Below are positions 34,819-44,016 of a stretch of DNA of 64,000 nucleotides, piece after piece. Position 1 is the first letter of the stretch. Every line of letters starts with the position of its first letter. The notes below the pieces were generated by a model, which was given only the letters and a program-made list of their open reading frames with translations, was not told the origin of the DNA and did not search any database. Position numbers and translations under genes: made by a program. Source of the DNA: Flavihumibacter cheonanensis (GTDB lineage: Bacteria; Bacteroidota; Bacteroidia; Chitinophagales; Chitinophagaceae); NCBI RefSeq assembly GCF_022352215.1, contig NZ_JAKRWF010000003.1, forward strand, positions 101,854 through 165,853, read 5' to 3'.

Positions 34819-36615
34819 ATGGAGCAGTTTATAGTATCAGCGAGAAAGTATCGTCCCCAGAACTTTTCAACAGTAGTTGGACAGGCACATATCACCACTA
34901 CCCTGAAAAATGCGATCCGAAACCAGCAACTGGCGCATGCCTTTCTGTTTTGCGGTCCGAGAGGGGTTGGAAAAACCACCTGCGCCAGAATTCTGGCCAA
35001 GACCATCAACTGTGAACACCCCACCCCGGAAGGTGAAGCCTGCAATACCTGCCAGTCCTGCGTTTCTTTTAATGAAGGAAGCTCACTGAATATTCATGAA
35101 CTTGATGCCGCCAGCAACAACTCGGTGGATGATATCCGGTCGCTGGTGGAGCAGGTACGTTTTGCTCCGCAGGCTGGGAAATACAAAGTTTATATCGTGG
35201 ATGAGGTGCACATGCTCAGTACCAGCGCCTTCAATGCCTTTCTGAAGACCCTGGAAGAACCGCCTCCCTATGCCATCTTCATTCTGGCAACCACTGAAAA
35301 ACACAAGATACTGCCAACCATTCTCTCCCGCTGTCAGATTTTCGATTTCAAACGGATCACGACACAGGATACAGTGGATCACCTGGCAGAGATATGCCAG
35401 AAAGAAGAGATCAAGGCAGAATTACCCGCCTTGCAGGTAATCGCACAAAAGAGTGAAGGCTGTATGCGGGATTCACTCAGTATACTTGATAAAATTGTCA
35501 GCTTCACCAATGGGGAGCTAACGTATAAAAACACATTGGAGCACCTGAACATACTGGATGCAGATTATTATTTCAAATTGATGGACTGCATGTTGAAGCA
35601 GGATCTTTCAGGAGCTTTATTATTGTTTGAAAATATCAACCGGAAAGGGTTTGAAGGAGATCTCGTGCTCAATGGCTTTGCGGAATTCATCCGCAACCTG
35701 CTACTTAGTAAAGATGAAAAAGTGGCCAGCCTGGTTGAAGTAGTGGAAAGTTTCCGGCAGCGTTATCAGCAAATGTCGGCAACCTGCAGCACGGGTTATC
35801 TTGTAAGCGCCTTAAATATATTGGCGGAAGCAGAAATCAATTTTAAATCGGCACGCAACAAAAGACTGCATGTTGAGCTGGCCCTCATTAAACTCTGCTA
35901 TCTGCAACAGGCACTAAGTGTAGTGGCAGATGCTGATAAAAAAAAACAAACGGACCTGAGGCCACTAAATTTTCGGGTAATCCAGCCTGTTAGAGCAGCT
36001 GATACAGTCTCATCAAATCCGGTGGAGGGAATAGATCCGGCTCAAATTAAACCGGCTCAGACTATACAACAGCCCCCCGTGATTCAACCAGTAACAAAAG
36101 CTGCATCAGGTCCAAAATTGATCATCGAAGATCAACTGATTGCAGAGAAAAAAACAGCTTCCGGCAAACTTGGATCCTTGCAGAAGTTAAGACAGCAGAT
36201 CAGCTCAACCACCCAAAACAACAAGGAACGATCTGTCATTTTTATAACGGCAGAATTGCTGCAGGCCGCCTGGCAGGAATTTATTGAACAACTGAAAGTC
36301 AACCGTAATCCTGCTGTTCAGAGTTTTGAACTGGCAGAACTAAGAGTCGTGAATGAAGAACAGTTTACAGTGATAACCCCCAATAATCTACAGCAAAAAT
36401 TCATTGACGGAGAACGGATTGCACTGACTGATTACCTTCAACAGCGATTCCATAACCGCCGCCTATCCTACCAGGTGGTGGTGGAACAGCGGGAGGACCT
36501 CAGCATTAAAATTGAAGCTCCACTCAATTCAAGGGAACGGTTCCAGCAACTGGCTGAACAGTTTCCGCTGATAAAGGACCTGAAAGACCGGCTGAAGCTG
36601 GAACTCGACTACTAA
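34819..36615 (+). CDS. dnaX: DNA polymerase III gamma/tau subunit DnaX
   Basis: Clamp-loader ATPase, 598 residues. Walker A is GPRGVGKTT (46-54). A zinc-binding cluster runs from Cys in NCEHPTPEGEACNTCQSC, with Walker B VDEVHMLS, sensor-1 and the SRC motif in LPTILSRCQIFDF. The C-terminal third is a low-conservation tau-like tail. TAATTTAG at 34804-34811, seven bases before the ATG, could be the -7 box. The last 92 bases are also read on the opposite strand by the M48 peptidase gene. Confidence 0.97.
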   Translation: MEQFIVSARKYRPQNFSTVVGQAHITTTLKNAIRNQQLAHAFLFCGPRGVGKTTCARILAKTINCEHPTPEGEACNTCQSCVSFNEGSSLNIHELDAASNNSVDDIRSLVEQVRFAPQAGKYKVYIVDEVHMLSTSAFNAFLKTLEEPPPYAIFILATTEKHKILPTILSRCQIFDFKRITTQDTVDHLAEICQKEEIKAELPALQVIAQKSEGCMRDSLSILDKIVSFTNGELTYKNTLEHLNILDADYYFKLMDCMLKQDLSGALLLFENINRKGFEGDLVLNGFAEFIRNLLLSKDEKVASLVEVVESFRQRYQQMSATCSTGYLVSALNILAEAEINFKSARNKRLHVELALIKLCYLQQALSVVADADKKKQTDLRPLNFRVIQPVRAADTVSSNPVEGIDPAQIKPAQTIQQPPVIQPVTKAASGPKLIIEDQLIAEKKTASGKLGSLQKLRQQISSTTQNNKERSVIFITAELLQAAWQEFIEQLKVNRNPAVQSFELAELRVVNEEQFTVITPNNLQQKFIDGERIALTDYLQQRFHNRRLSYQVVVEQREDLSIKIEAPLNSRERFQQLAEQFPLIKDLKDRLKLELDY

Positions 36616-38608
36616 GCATGTCCATTTGCAGCACCAGCAGTTGTTTGAATTGCTCAAAAACCGCTTCCTGTTTTAAATCAGCTGTTGTCCGGTACAATTC
36701 GATCAGGGTATTGAATTCCGATTCAAAAAACTGGTTGTTCGCGAAATAGACAAAATTGGCGTTGAGGTAGTTTTGAACCTTTTGACTCAATTCCGGCTTG
36801 CCTGTATATAATCCTTCTTCCATAAAGGATTTCAGGAATTGTTTGTATGCAGGTTCACGATTGGTTGTATGCTCCACCATCATGGAAGTAATCAGTTCAA
36901 TAGTGATACTTTCTCCCTTAAAAATGGGCTCCAACAATTGAAACATAAAAGAAGCATCTTTTTCAAAATTTGAAAACTGATCTTTCGCAGATAGGAATGC
37001 GGTAAAAGACTTGACCAATTCCTCCTCCCGCTGAATTTCCCTTGCTTTTTGAAGCGCGATTCTTGCCATTTGCAAATCAAAATCAACCAACGCAGCTTTC
37101 CACTCATCCCGATCCGCTTCAATCTTTGACATTATTTGGGCCGCATCAACTTCCTGGTATTTTTTTCCTTCAAAATCAAAACTGGTAATCTCCACCTGCT
37201 TGTCCAGAATGGCCTGCAACAATTGAATATCCTGCTCTGCGGCAATAATCCTGCGATAGAGCGTTGCCTGTTCAGCCGAGCAACGTTCTTCCCAATTATC
37301 TTTCTCCGGCGGAGCCGCCAGTATCGCTTCCATTGTCAGTTCACTGAAAGGACGGCCATCATAACATCCGGCATATGCTGCAGGTAAAGTATACTGATCC
37401 TGTTCATAATCATAGCGCCTCCTGAATTCGGATAAATCAATATAACTGGTATTCGTTGTGTCGACTCCTCCATTCTTATAAACCAGGGAGGTCATGGATT
37501 CCTGTACAGATTCGGTCTGTTGAAGTAGTTCCCAAGCAACACCAGTATCTGCAGGCTTATCCCTGTTCAGCGCCTCAAGTGCTTTGATTCGTTCCTCCAT
37601 CGGAGGATGAGAAGCCCATTGGTCCTTACAGTTGATACGATTGAAGGTTGCTGTCCAGTTTTCTGTTCCAGTCTGACGCGTTAGCAGGTACTGCTGTGCA
37701 GTATAAAAATTTCGTGCAATCTGCTGGTCTTTCAGCCAGCCATTACAACTGCTGAGCACCCATTGGTAGGAAGCATCCCCCAATTCGAGTTTGGTAAGAG
37801 CTGTAATCAGATTATTGGCGCCCGCTACCTCCGCAGCAACCGCATCTGCATGAAACTCCATTTCCCTGGAAAGGCCCATGTAGGATTTATTAACCTGGGC
37901 ATACATTTTCTTCTGAATGGATTGAATACCCTTCACAATGCTTACGGTTATCTCCGCAAAAACCGCGAATGTGCTGCTCACGCTGGCCCAGGCATTCAGG
38001 GCTTTTCCAAAACCTTCATTATCATAGAGCATGTTATAAATCACTTTGTTCACCTGGTAAACATAACTTCCCAGTTTCATGGAACTTTGGGAAAAGTGTC
38101 CGAATTCATGTGCCAGCACTGCTTTCAGCTCTCCCTTGTTCAGCGAATTGATGAGTCCCAATCCGATAACCAGGTTTTTTCGAACCGGGAAAAACATGCT
38201 CCAGAATCCTGAATCATAAAACACACTGGCATTCACATCGGGTGCCAGGTATACATGTTTGGGGAATGGCGCACCAATTTCGGTAGAAAGTGAACGGATT
38301 GTTTGAAAAAGTTCGGGTTGTTCTCCCTCCATAATCCGGATATATCCGGATCTGTCCTGCCTGTTTACATGAAAGAGGAATTTCAGCAGGAAAAAAAGTA
38401 CCATCAAGCCAAGTCCGATGATACCCACCCCTACCAGCAGGATGAAAAAATTGGGGATCGCCATCATCAGCGCAAGTCCTCCCAGTACGCAGGCGGTTGC
38501 TAATGCTGCGCCCGCCAGGACCAATACAAAATAGGTTAGGATAAAAAAGAGGATCTGTACAACGACCTGCCGGGCAGACCGCTGGAAGTCAGGATGAGGT
38601 TTAAGCAT
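36524..38608 (-). CDS. M48 family metallopeptidase
   Basis: A 694-residue membrane peptidase. Two or three hydrophobic segments lie near 15-75, then the zinc motif HEFGH (His167, Glu168, His171) in ELKAVLAHEFGHFSQ, with the third ligand in EFHADAVAAE. The long C-terminal half is helical and charged with no family I recognise. HtpX/Ste24-type relatives handle misfolded membrane proteins. ATG 38608 is chosen; an apparent longer frame to 38893 would run into menG/ubiE. The last ~30 residues (from about SSRVPASAG) come from DNA antisense to dnaX. Confidence 0.9.
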   Translation of the reverse strand: MLKPHPDFQRSARQVVVQILFFILTYFVLVLAGAALATACVLGGLALMMAIPNFFILLVGVGIIGLGLMVLFFLLKFLFHVNRQDRSGYIRIMEGEQPELFQTIRSLSTEIGAPFPKHVYLAPDVNASVFYDSGFWSMFFPVRKNLVIGLGLINSLNKGELKAVLAHEFGHFSQSSMKLGSYVYQVNKVIYNMLYDNEGFGKALNAWASVSSTFAVFAEITVSIVKGIQSIQKKMYAQVNKSYMGLSREMEFHADAVAAEVAGANNLITALTKLELGDASYQWVLSSCNGWLKDQQIARNFYTAQQYLLTRQTGTENWTATFNRINCKDQWASHPPMEERIKALEALNRDKPADTGVAWELLQQTESVQESMTSLVYKNGGVDTTNTSYIDLSEFRRRYDYEQDQYTLPAAYAGCYDGRPFSELTMEAILAAPPEKDNWEERCSAEQATLYRRIIAAEQDIQLLQAILDKQVEITSFDFEGKKYQEVDAAQIMSKIEADRDEWKAALVDFDLQMARIALQKAREIQREEELVKSFTAFLSAKDQFSNFEKDASFMFQLLEPIFKGESITIELITSMMVEHTTNREPAYKQFLKSFMEEGLYTGKPELSQKVQNYLNANFVYFANNQFFESEFNTLIELYRTTADLKQEAVFEQFKQLLVLQMDMLSSRVPASAGLSGPLSAETVQPVAGTVPLN

Positions 38609-38689
38609 GCGGGGTACTTTGTTTAAGCGGATAAGATAAAAATAGTTTCCGGAATTTAAAACACCTGGCGCCTTCGCACCAAAACCAGT

Positions 38690-38697
38690 TACCTTTG
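38690..38697 (+). promoter_or_regulatory. -7 element of menG/ubiE
   Basis: TACCTTTG matches TAnnTTTG exactly and ends five bases before the ATG, so the transcript would have almost no leader. A CTGG at the -33 distance is only a weak partner. Confidence 0.55.
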
Positions 38698-38702
38698 CGC
38701 CA

Positions 38703-39458
38703 ATGAATAGTCCACTTCCACACGATACCATTGTGCCCTTTGGCGATGAGAACAAAAGTAAAAAAGAGCAGGTTGCGGAAATGTTCGACCAGATCGCGTT
38801 TCGGTATGATTTCCTGAACCGGTTTCTGAGTGGAGGCATTGATGTACGGTGGAGAAAAAAGGCCATCAGGGAATTACAATCCATCCAGCCCAAAACAGTA
38901 CTAGATGTTGCTACCGGAACAGCAGATGTGGCGTTGATGACTTACAAATACCTGCAGCCGGATCATATTACTGGTATTGATATATCGAATGGGATGCTGG
39001 ATATTGGTCGCCAAAAAATAGCCCGGCTGGGACTGGAAAAAATCATTACTCTTCAGCAGGCAGACAGTGAGGCGCTTCCATTTTCTGATAATCAGTTTGA
39101 TGCTATTACCGTAGCATTCGGAGTTCGGAATTTTCAAAACCTGCACAGGGGCCTGGCTGAAATGCTGCGGGTGTTAAAACCCGGGGGCAAACTGGTGGTG
39201 CTGGAGTTTTCCAAACCGAAAACAGTTGGTTTCAAATCCCTCTACAAGTTTTACATGAACCTGGTAACTCCTGGTATCGGCAAACTGATCGCAAAAAATA
39301 AATCTGCCTACCAATACCTCAACGATTCCGTGCAGGCATTCCCGGAAGGGGATGATTTTTTGAAAATTTTAAGCGCAACCGGATTTGAAACAACTTACCG
39401 TAAACCGCTGACAATGGGCATTAGCACGATTTATGCAGGTACTAAGGCAATGTTATAA
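38703..39458 (+). CDS. menG: Demethylmenaquinone methyltransferase (UbiE/MenG)
   Basis: A 251-residue class I SAM methyltransferase that makes menaquinone (and ubiquinone in other phyla). Signatures are FDQIAFRYDFLNRFLSGGID, the SAM site LDVATGTADVAL, and FGVRNFQNLHRGLAEMLRVLKPGG with KLVVLEFSKP. Bacteroidota use menaquinone, so the MenG role is inferred. It is followed by the PorT-like gene, a conserved neighbour in this phylum. Confidence 0.96.
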   Translation: MNSPLPHDTIVPFGDENKSKKEQVAEMFDQIAFRYDFLNRFLSGGIDVRWRKKAIRELQSIQPKTVLDVATGTADVALMTYKYLQPDHITGIDISNGMLDIGRQKIARLGLEKIITLQQADSEALPFSDNQFDAITVAFGVRNFQNLHRGLAEMLRVLKPGGKLVVLEFSKPKTVGFKSLYKFYMNLVTPGIGKLIAKNKSAYQYLNDSVQAFPEGDDFLKILSATGFETTYRKPLTMGISTIYAGTKAML

Positions 39459-39555
39459 TCAGCGGAGCCGACAATAGAACCAATTTTTGGCCGTTTATTT
39501 GATTATTGAAGCCAAACACCAGCCTATAGTTCGATTTTTACGTATGTATGCAGAT

Positions 39556-40305
39556 ATGAAGGTTAGCCCGTTCAGGATGCCGGGTGTTTGTTTTTCCCTG
39601 TTTTTCTGTTTGATGCTGCTGTTTCAGGCAAGAGATGGTCACGCTCAATTGCGAAATACCATTAACCTGCCCGACAATGACGACAAGTGGTATCATATCG
39701 GGATTGTGATCATGGGAACCTCCAACCGGTTCCAGTTCAACCAGCATCCCCGTTTTCTCCAATACGATAGTGTAATGGTCAGTAACCCGAACAACAGTTT
39801 CGGTTTCGGGATTGGTGGTATGCATACGTTTCGGATCAATCACCGATTCGAAGCGAGAGTTGTTTTCCCGCAGTTATTGTTTGTAAACAAGTCGATCAAC
39901 TACAACCTGAAATATCCCAACACCAGCAATGACGAGGCGCCGGTAATGAATCAGCAGGTTGAATCCATTCTATTGGGGGTGCCTATCCAGTTAAAACTCA
40001 AATCCGACCGGATTGGCAATTTTCGGGTATACATGATGGGTGGGGTGAAATTCGAAACGGACCTTACTTCCAAAGCCAATAGTCGAAACGCGGAAAATTT
40101 TGTCAAATTGAAAAAAGCCGACATGGGTATTGAAGCCGGCATTGGATTTAATTTCTATAACAAAATGTTTATTTTTTCACCGGAGATCAAAATTAGTAAT
40201 GGGATCAGCAATGTGCATGCACGTGACCCGGATCTTAAATTTTCGAATGTGATTGACCGCATCCAGAGCCGCCAGATTGTCTTTTCATTAATCTTCGAAG
40301 GCTGA
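39556..40305 (+). CDS. porT: PorT family outer-membrane protein
   Basis: About 249 residues with a signal peptide (MPGVCFSLFFCLMLLFQARDGHAQ region) and an eight-stranded barrel-like alternation, ending in the aromatic/hydrophobic strand QIVFSLIFEG. Features such as WYHIGIVIMGTSNRFQF and SILLGVPIQLKLKSDR fit the PorT family, a type IX secretion component. The menG-porT adjacency supports this. The start is uncertain: ATG 39556 or 39544 give a good signal peptide, while TTG 39487 does not. A terminator follows. Confidence 0.85.
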   Translation: MKVSPFRMPGVCFSLFFCLMLLFQARDGHAQLRNTINLPDNDDKWYHIGIVIMGTSNRFQFNQHPRFLQYDSVMVSNPNNSFGFGIGGMHTFRINHRFEARVVFPQLLFVNKSINYNLKYPNTSNDEAPVMNQQVESILLGVPIQLKLKSDRIGNFRVYMMGGVKFETDLTSKANSRNAENFVKLKKADMGIEAGIGFNFYNKMFIFSPEIKISNGISNVHARDPDLKFSNVIDRIQSRQIVFSLIFEG

Positions 40306-40340
40306 TATCCGCAGATTTTTTTTACTGCTTTAAATACCTT

Positions 40341-40368
40341 AATTTACTGGTACAAAATTTTACTGGTA
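40341..40368 (+). repeat. Short direct repeat between porT and rhomboid gene
   Basis: TTTACTGGTA occurs at 40343 and 40358, 15 bases apart. It precedes the porT terminator. It could be an operator half-site pair or chance. Confidence 0.4.
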
Positions 40369-40393
40369 TAGCAGGTATCTAAATAGAGAATCA

Positions 40394-40424
40394 AACCGTT
40401 GGCCCAACCAACGGTTCTTTTTTT
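40394..40424 (+). terminator. Terminator after porT
   Basis: AACCGTTGG (40394-40402) pairs perfectly with CCAACGGTT (40408-40416); a five-base loop and a C-T7 tail complete it. It separates porT from the rhomboid gene. Confidence 0.92.
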
Positions 40425-40442
40425 AACCTATCAAGCCATTTC

Positions 40443-41219
40443 ATGCTTTTCCCAATTTCTGACGATAACAGCGACCGGCATATTACTCCTTTCATAACCT
40501 GGGGCTTGATCGCGCTGAATATTTTTGTCTTTGTATTCTTACAGGGATTGGGATCCAATATCGGATTTACCTATGCGTTCTCTACCGTACCGGCAGAGAT
40601 ACTTACCAATAACGATCTCATAACAGAAGGCAAATTGATACGGGATACGGCCAGTGGTCAAACTTTCCAGGTGCCCGGCCTGCAGCCAACTCCCATTCCG
40701 GTTTACCTGACTTTGATCACCTCCATGTTCATGCACGGTGGTATTGCGCATATTGCAGGTAATATGCTGTATCTGTGGATCTTTGGAGATAACCTGGAAA
40801 ATCGGCTAGGCCATGGCCGTTACCTGCTCTTTTACTTGTTAACCGGAATTATCGCTTCGCTGTCTCATGTATTATTCACCCAGTTTGCCGGTGCTGACCC
40901 AATGATTCCAAGCCTGGGTGCATCCGGTGCCATTTCGGGCGTTATGGGCGGCTATTTACTCCTGTATCCAAACAGAAGGGTAAATGCATTGGTTGGCTGG
41001 TTTATCATTGCCATCCCATCCTGGATTGCATTGGGCATGTGGATCGGTCTGCAGTTGGTGAGTGGCTTCGGCAGTTTATCCGGCCAGTCTGATGGGGTGG
41101 CTTATGCTGCACATATCGGTGGATTCGCAGCCGGATTTTTACTGATCAAATTCTTCGACCGGGGTAAACCGTTGCCACCAAAGCCAACCCAACAGCAGTG
41201 GGTTTACCGTAGAAGATAA
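40443..41219 (+). CDS. Rhomboid family intramembrane serine protease
   Basis: A 258-residue protein with six membrane helices. The catalytic dyad is present: Ser161 in LGASGAISG and His224 in AHIGGFAAGF. The supporting HGGIAHIAGNMLYLWIFGDN block (98-117) and the loop LENRLG are typical. An insertion between helices 1 and 2 (about 46-84, EILTNNDLITEGKLIRD) is larger than in GlpG. It would cleave single-pass membrane proteins; substrates are unknown. It is monocistronic between a terminator and a convergent lipoprotein gene. Confidence 0.95.
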   Translation: MLFPISDDNSDRHITPFITWGLIALNIFVFVFLQGLGSNIGFTYAFSTVPAEILTNNDLITEGKLIRDTASGQTFQVPGLQPTPIPVYLTLITSMFMHGGIAHIAGNMLYLWIFGDNLENRLGHGRYLLFYLLTGIIASLSHVLFTQFAGADPMIPSLGASGAISGVMGGYLLLYPNRRVNALVGWFIIAIPSWIALGMWIGLQLVSGFGSLSGQSDGVAYAAHIGGFAAGFLLIKFFDRGKPLPPKPTQQQWVYRRR

Positions 41220-41227
41220 GTGTCGGA

Positions 41228-42367
41228 TTAAAAACTTACCCCACTATTGATCCTGCTTAATAACTGCTGATAAGTAGCCCTTATCAACTGATCCGCGATT
41301 TGTTCCCGCTTAGGGGGGTAATCATTCCATCGATTGTTCAGCAACGCAATATCAGCAGGTTCCAGGGCCCTGCGATCTCCTGTAAAACGGGCACGCTCCT
41401 GTGTCCAGTTGATTCGTTCAGGAAAACGATCGTATAAGCTGTTTTGGTTGCTGAGGCGGTCATAAATCCGGCATTCCAGCGTGGCATAACTGGTCATATA
41501 CTGTCGTTCTACAAAAACGGTAGCCCTGACAGTGGTATAAACAGGCTGAGGCGGTTTCGATTTGGTTTCACCTGTTTTGATATTTTTCACTCTTTCATAT
41601 TGGCGGCGTTCTGCATGCACCCGGTCAACGAAAAGTTCTACAAAATCCAGGTCCACAATTTTATCCGGCACCAATTGTTGTGCTCTTAATTCCCACTCTG
41701 TAAAAAAGCGAACATTTCGAAACGCTCGGGCATTCAGGTCCCTAACCATCTGCTGCTGTAACCAGTCGTTTTGAAATCCCCAATAACCAAATCCATAACG
41801 GTTATAGTTAACCGGATTAACCAATACCCGTGTAAGTGCTTTTTCTGCTGCCAGTTGAAGTTGCTGGTTAACATCTTTGTAACCAGGCCAGGCTTTGTTC
41901 GCTTTCTCAAAAAAATCATAGGCCTGCTGTGCCTGCAGACGGGTATTGTACCCCAAATAGGCTCGACCTGCCTGGTAGTATTGTTCGGCTGCCTGCTGGC
42001 GCGCCTGCTGTTCCTGTGGCCGGGGATCCGGCAAGCCGGGAAATTCTTTAACCACCTGCGGAATGGCCTGGATCTGCTCATACATTTGCCCCACTACCTG
42101 CCATTCCTTTACCTGTTGCATATACTGATCACCGGCCTGGCTGCCAGCATAAGGCTGCGCCATCCTGGCTCTTTTCTGAAAAGCGGCTTCATATGCATCT
42201 GATAACAAACGGATACTTGACTTGTCATTGGGTTCTTTTTTGACCTGTGCAATGAGATCAAGTACGGCGCGATCTTCTTCTGTATAGTATTTATTTAACC
42301 GGCCCGAACCACCACAACCTGCTACCAGGATAGCGAGCAGGACATATAGAATCCGCCAACAATTCAT
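41228..42367 (-). CDS. Hypothetical lipoprotein with helical repeats
   Basis: 379 residues from ATG 42367. A lipobox LVAGC at the end of a 17-residue signal indicates lipidation. The mature part is glutamine-, arginine- and tyrosine-rich with TPR-like helices (EQQARQQAAEQYYQAGRAYL, AYDFFEKANKAWPGYKDV), then a beta-rich region with VYTTVRATVFVERQ and ATLECRIYD. The family is not recognised; similar proteins occur across Bacteroidota. It sits between convergent and divergent genes, so it is monocistronic. A TAATTTG (-7-like) lies about 20 bases upstream. Confidence 0.8.
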   Translation of the reverse strand: MNCWRILYVLLAILVAGCGGSGRLNKYYTEEDRAVLDLIAQVKKEPNDKSSIRLLSDAYEAAFQKRARMAQPYAGSQAGDQYMQQVKEWQVVGQMYEQIQAIPQVVKEFPGLPDPRPQEQQARQQAAEQYYQAGRAYLGYNTRLQAQQAYDFFEKANKAWPGYKDVNQQLQLAAEKALTRVLVNPVNYNRYGFGYWGFQNDWLQQQMVRDLNARAFRNVRFFTEWELRAQQLVPDKIVDLDFVELFVDRVHAERRQYERVKNIKTGETKSKPPQPVYTTVRATVFVERQYMTSYATLECRIYDRLSNQNSLYDRFPERINWTQERARFTGDRRALEPADIALLNNRWNDYPPKREQIADQLIRATYQQLLSRINSGVSF

Positions 42368-42535
42368 ATATTCTTTTTTTATTCTATACAAATTACAACA
42401 TATCAGGCATCCCAAATCAAACTCTGGTTTCTGGCATGAAAATTCGATTAAATCCGGGCACCTTACTCTTTAAGGCAGGTGAATCGCTTTTATTGGCGAT
42501 AACTTTATCAACCGGAAGAATCAAAAACCTTAGCT

Positions 42536-43999
42536 ATGGTCTCAGTTATAATACCTGTTCTGAATGAAGGAGCAACGATTCGAAAAGTGGTTAAAACCAT
42601 TCGTAAAACCAGCCTTCCGCATGAGATCATTGTTGTTGATGACAATTCCACCGACAATACGATAACCGAAGCGCTGAAGGAATCGGTCAGGATACTTACC
42701 AGCAGCCAGCGTGGAAAGGGACTTTCCATGCGCGAAGGACTGCTGGCATCAAAATACAACACCATCCTTTACCTGGATGGAGACATTACCACCTATCCGC
42801 CCAATATTGTTGACCTGTTGGCTGCTCCGATCCTGGAAGGGAGGGCAGATTTTGTAAAATCCTGTTTCACAAGACAAGCCGGACGGGTAACACAACTGGT
42901 AGCGAAACCTTTATTGAGTATTTTATTCCCCGAATTGAGTCATCTTGATCAGCCCTTGAGTGGGATGATCGCAGCCAAAAAAGACTTATTGCTACAAGTT
43001 GGTTTTGAAAAGGATTATGGTGTAGATATTGGTTTGCTGATTGATGTACATAAACTCGGTGCGCGGATTGAAGAAGTAAACATCGGAAGGGTACAGAATG
43101 CGATGCAGAACCTGGAACAATTGGGAAAAATGTCAAAACAGGTATCCAGAACCATTTTGCAAAAAGCCAGTGCAGAAGGCCTGCAAAGCCTGGCAACTAT
43201 TGGAGAGATCAATATCATCAGCCGTCAACTGGAAAACTCTGTATTGGAATCAGTTGATCAGATTGATAAAATGGTGCTGCTGGAAATGGATGGAGTGGTG
43301 CTTGACGGACGTTATCTTGCTGCAGTATCCCAACAGCTAGGCCTAACCGAAGAATTGCTCCCTATTGTTTCGAGTGCTTTACCAGCCCATGAAAAGCTAA
43401 AATCAATAGCCGCTCAATTCAAAGGAGTAAGCATGCCCGAATTACTCGAAATCGCTGATGATATGCCCCTGGTTAAGGGTATTACAAAGGTGATTTCAGA
43501 ATTAAAAAAGAAAGGATACAAGATCGGCCTGGTCTCAGAACTATTTACCTGCGTAGCAAGTCACATAAAAAACAAACTCGGGATTGACTTTGTATTAAGC
43601 AATGAGTTGATGCTGCAAGACGGTATTATTACCGGGGAACTGGAAATTGCTCCTTTTTTCCTTGATGGAGAGCAGTATGGAAAAGAACATTTATTTGCGC
43701 ATATCCACGACCGTTATCAGCTCCCACCTTCCAATATCATTTATGTGAGCGCCAGTCGACGCGATCATCCCTGTTTACAAAATGCAGGCATTGGATACTT
43801 TTTTCAATCGGAAGATCTGACGGATCTGCTGGAACTGATTCCGGGACTTGATAACCAGCCTTCCTGGCAGGGATTGCCCAATCCAGCCAGGCCTGCGACC
43901 CTGGTATTACCAACACTCTTTGTTGCTGCACTGGGATTCCTGGTATATTCCAGCTGGAGTTGGGCAAGAAAAAACCCGCCGGTTAGGGCGGGTTGTTAA
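42536..43999 (+). CDS. Family 2 glycosyltransferase fused to a degenerate HAD domain
   Basis: 487 residues in three parts. Residues 1-210 are a GT-A glycosyltransferase (VSVIIPVLNEGATIRKVV, VVDDNSTD, and the metal-binding DGD at 81-83) resembling glucosyl-3-phosphoglycerate synthases. Residues about 245-440 are HAD-like, but motif I reads LLEMDGVV, with Glu250 in place of the nucleophilic Asp, and motif IV is VSASRRDH instead of an acidic GDxxxD. A membrane helix near 462-480 ends the protein. It is probably a membrane-anchored glycosyltransferase with a non-catalytic HAD domain. The 168-base upstream spacer shows no clear promoter. Confidence 0.82.
   Translation: MVSVIIPVLNEGATIRKVVKTIRKTSLPHEIIVVDDNSTDNTITEALKESVRILTSSQRGKGLSMREGLLASKYNTILYLDGDITTYPPNIVDLLAAPILEGRADFVKSCFTRQAGRVTQLVAKPLLSILFPELSHLDQPLSGMIAAKKDLLLQVGFEKDYGVDIGLLIDVHKLGARIEEVNIGRVQNAMQNLEQLGKMSKQVSRTILQKASAEGLQSLATIGEINIISRQLENSVLESVDQIDKMVLLEMDGVVLDGRYLAAVSQQLGLTEELLPIVSSALPAHEKLKSIAAQFKGVSMPELLEIADDMPLVKGITKVISELKKKGYKIGLVSELFTCVASHIKNKLGIDFVLSNELMLQDGIITGELEIAPFFLDGEQYGKEHLFAHIHDRYQLPPSNIIYVSASRRDHPCLQNAGIGYFFQSEDLTDLLELIPGLDNQPSWQGLPNPARPATLVLPTLFVAALGFLVYSSWSWARKNPPVRAGC
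43969..43994 (-). terminator. Terminator of the pdhC gene, inside the opposing gene's 3' end
   Basis: AACCCGCC (43973-43980) pairs with GGCGGGTT (43987-43994); the A-run at 43969-43974 forms the minus-strand U-run. It lies 22 bases past the E2 stop and overlaps the final codons of the glycosyltransferase gene. Confidence 0.78.
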
Positions 44000-44016
44000 T
44001 ATCTGGTACTGATTTA

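Noticed and set aside
38609..38893. Upstream extension of the M48 peptidase frame by 95 residues
   Set aside because: The extension runs antisense into menG/ubiE, has no peptidase-like features, and ATG 38608 directly precedes the first membrane segment.
42436..42567. Possible 43-codon gene ahead of the glycosyltransferase
   Set aside because: It starts with ATG and reads MKIRLNPGTLLF, but it overlaps the real gene out of frame, has no promoter or homology I recognise, and is within chance length.
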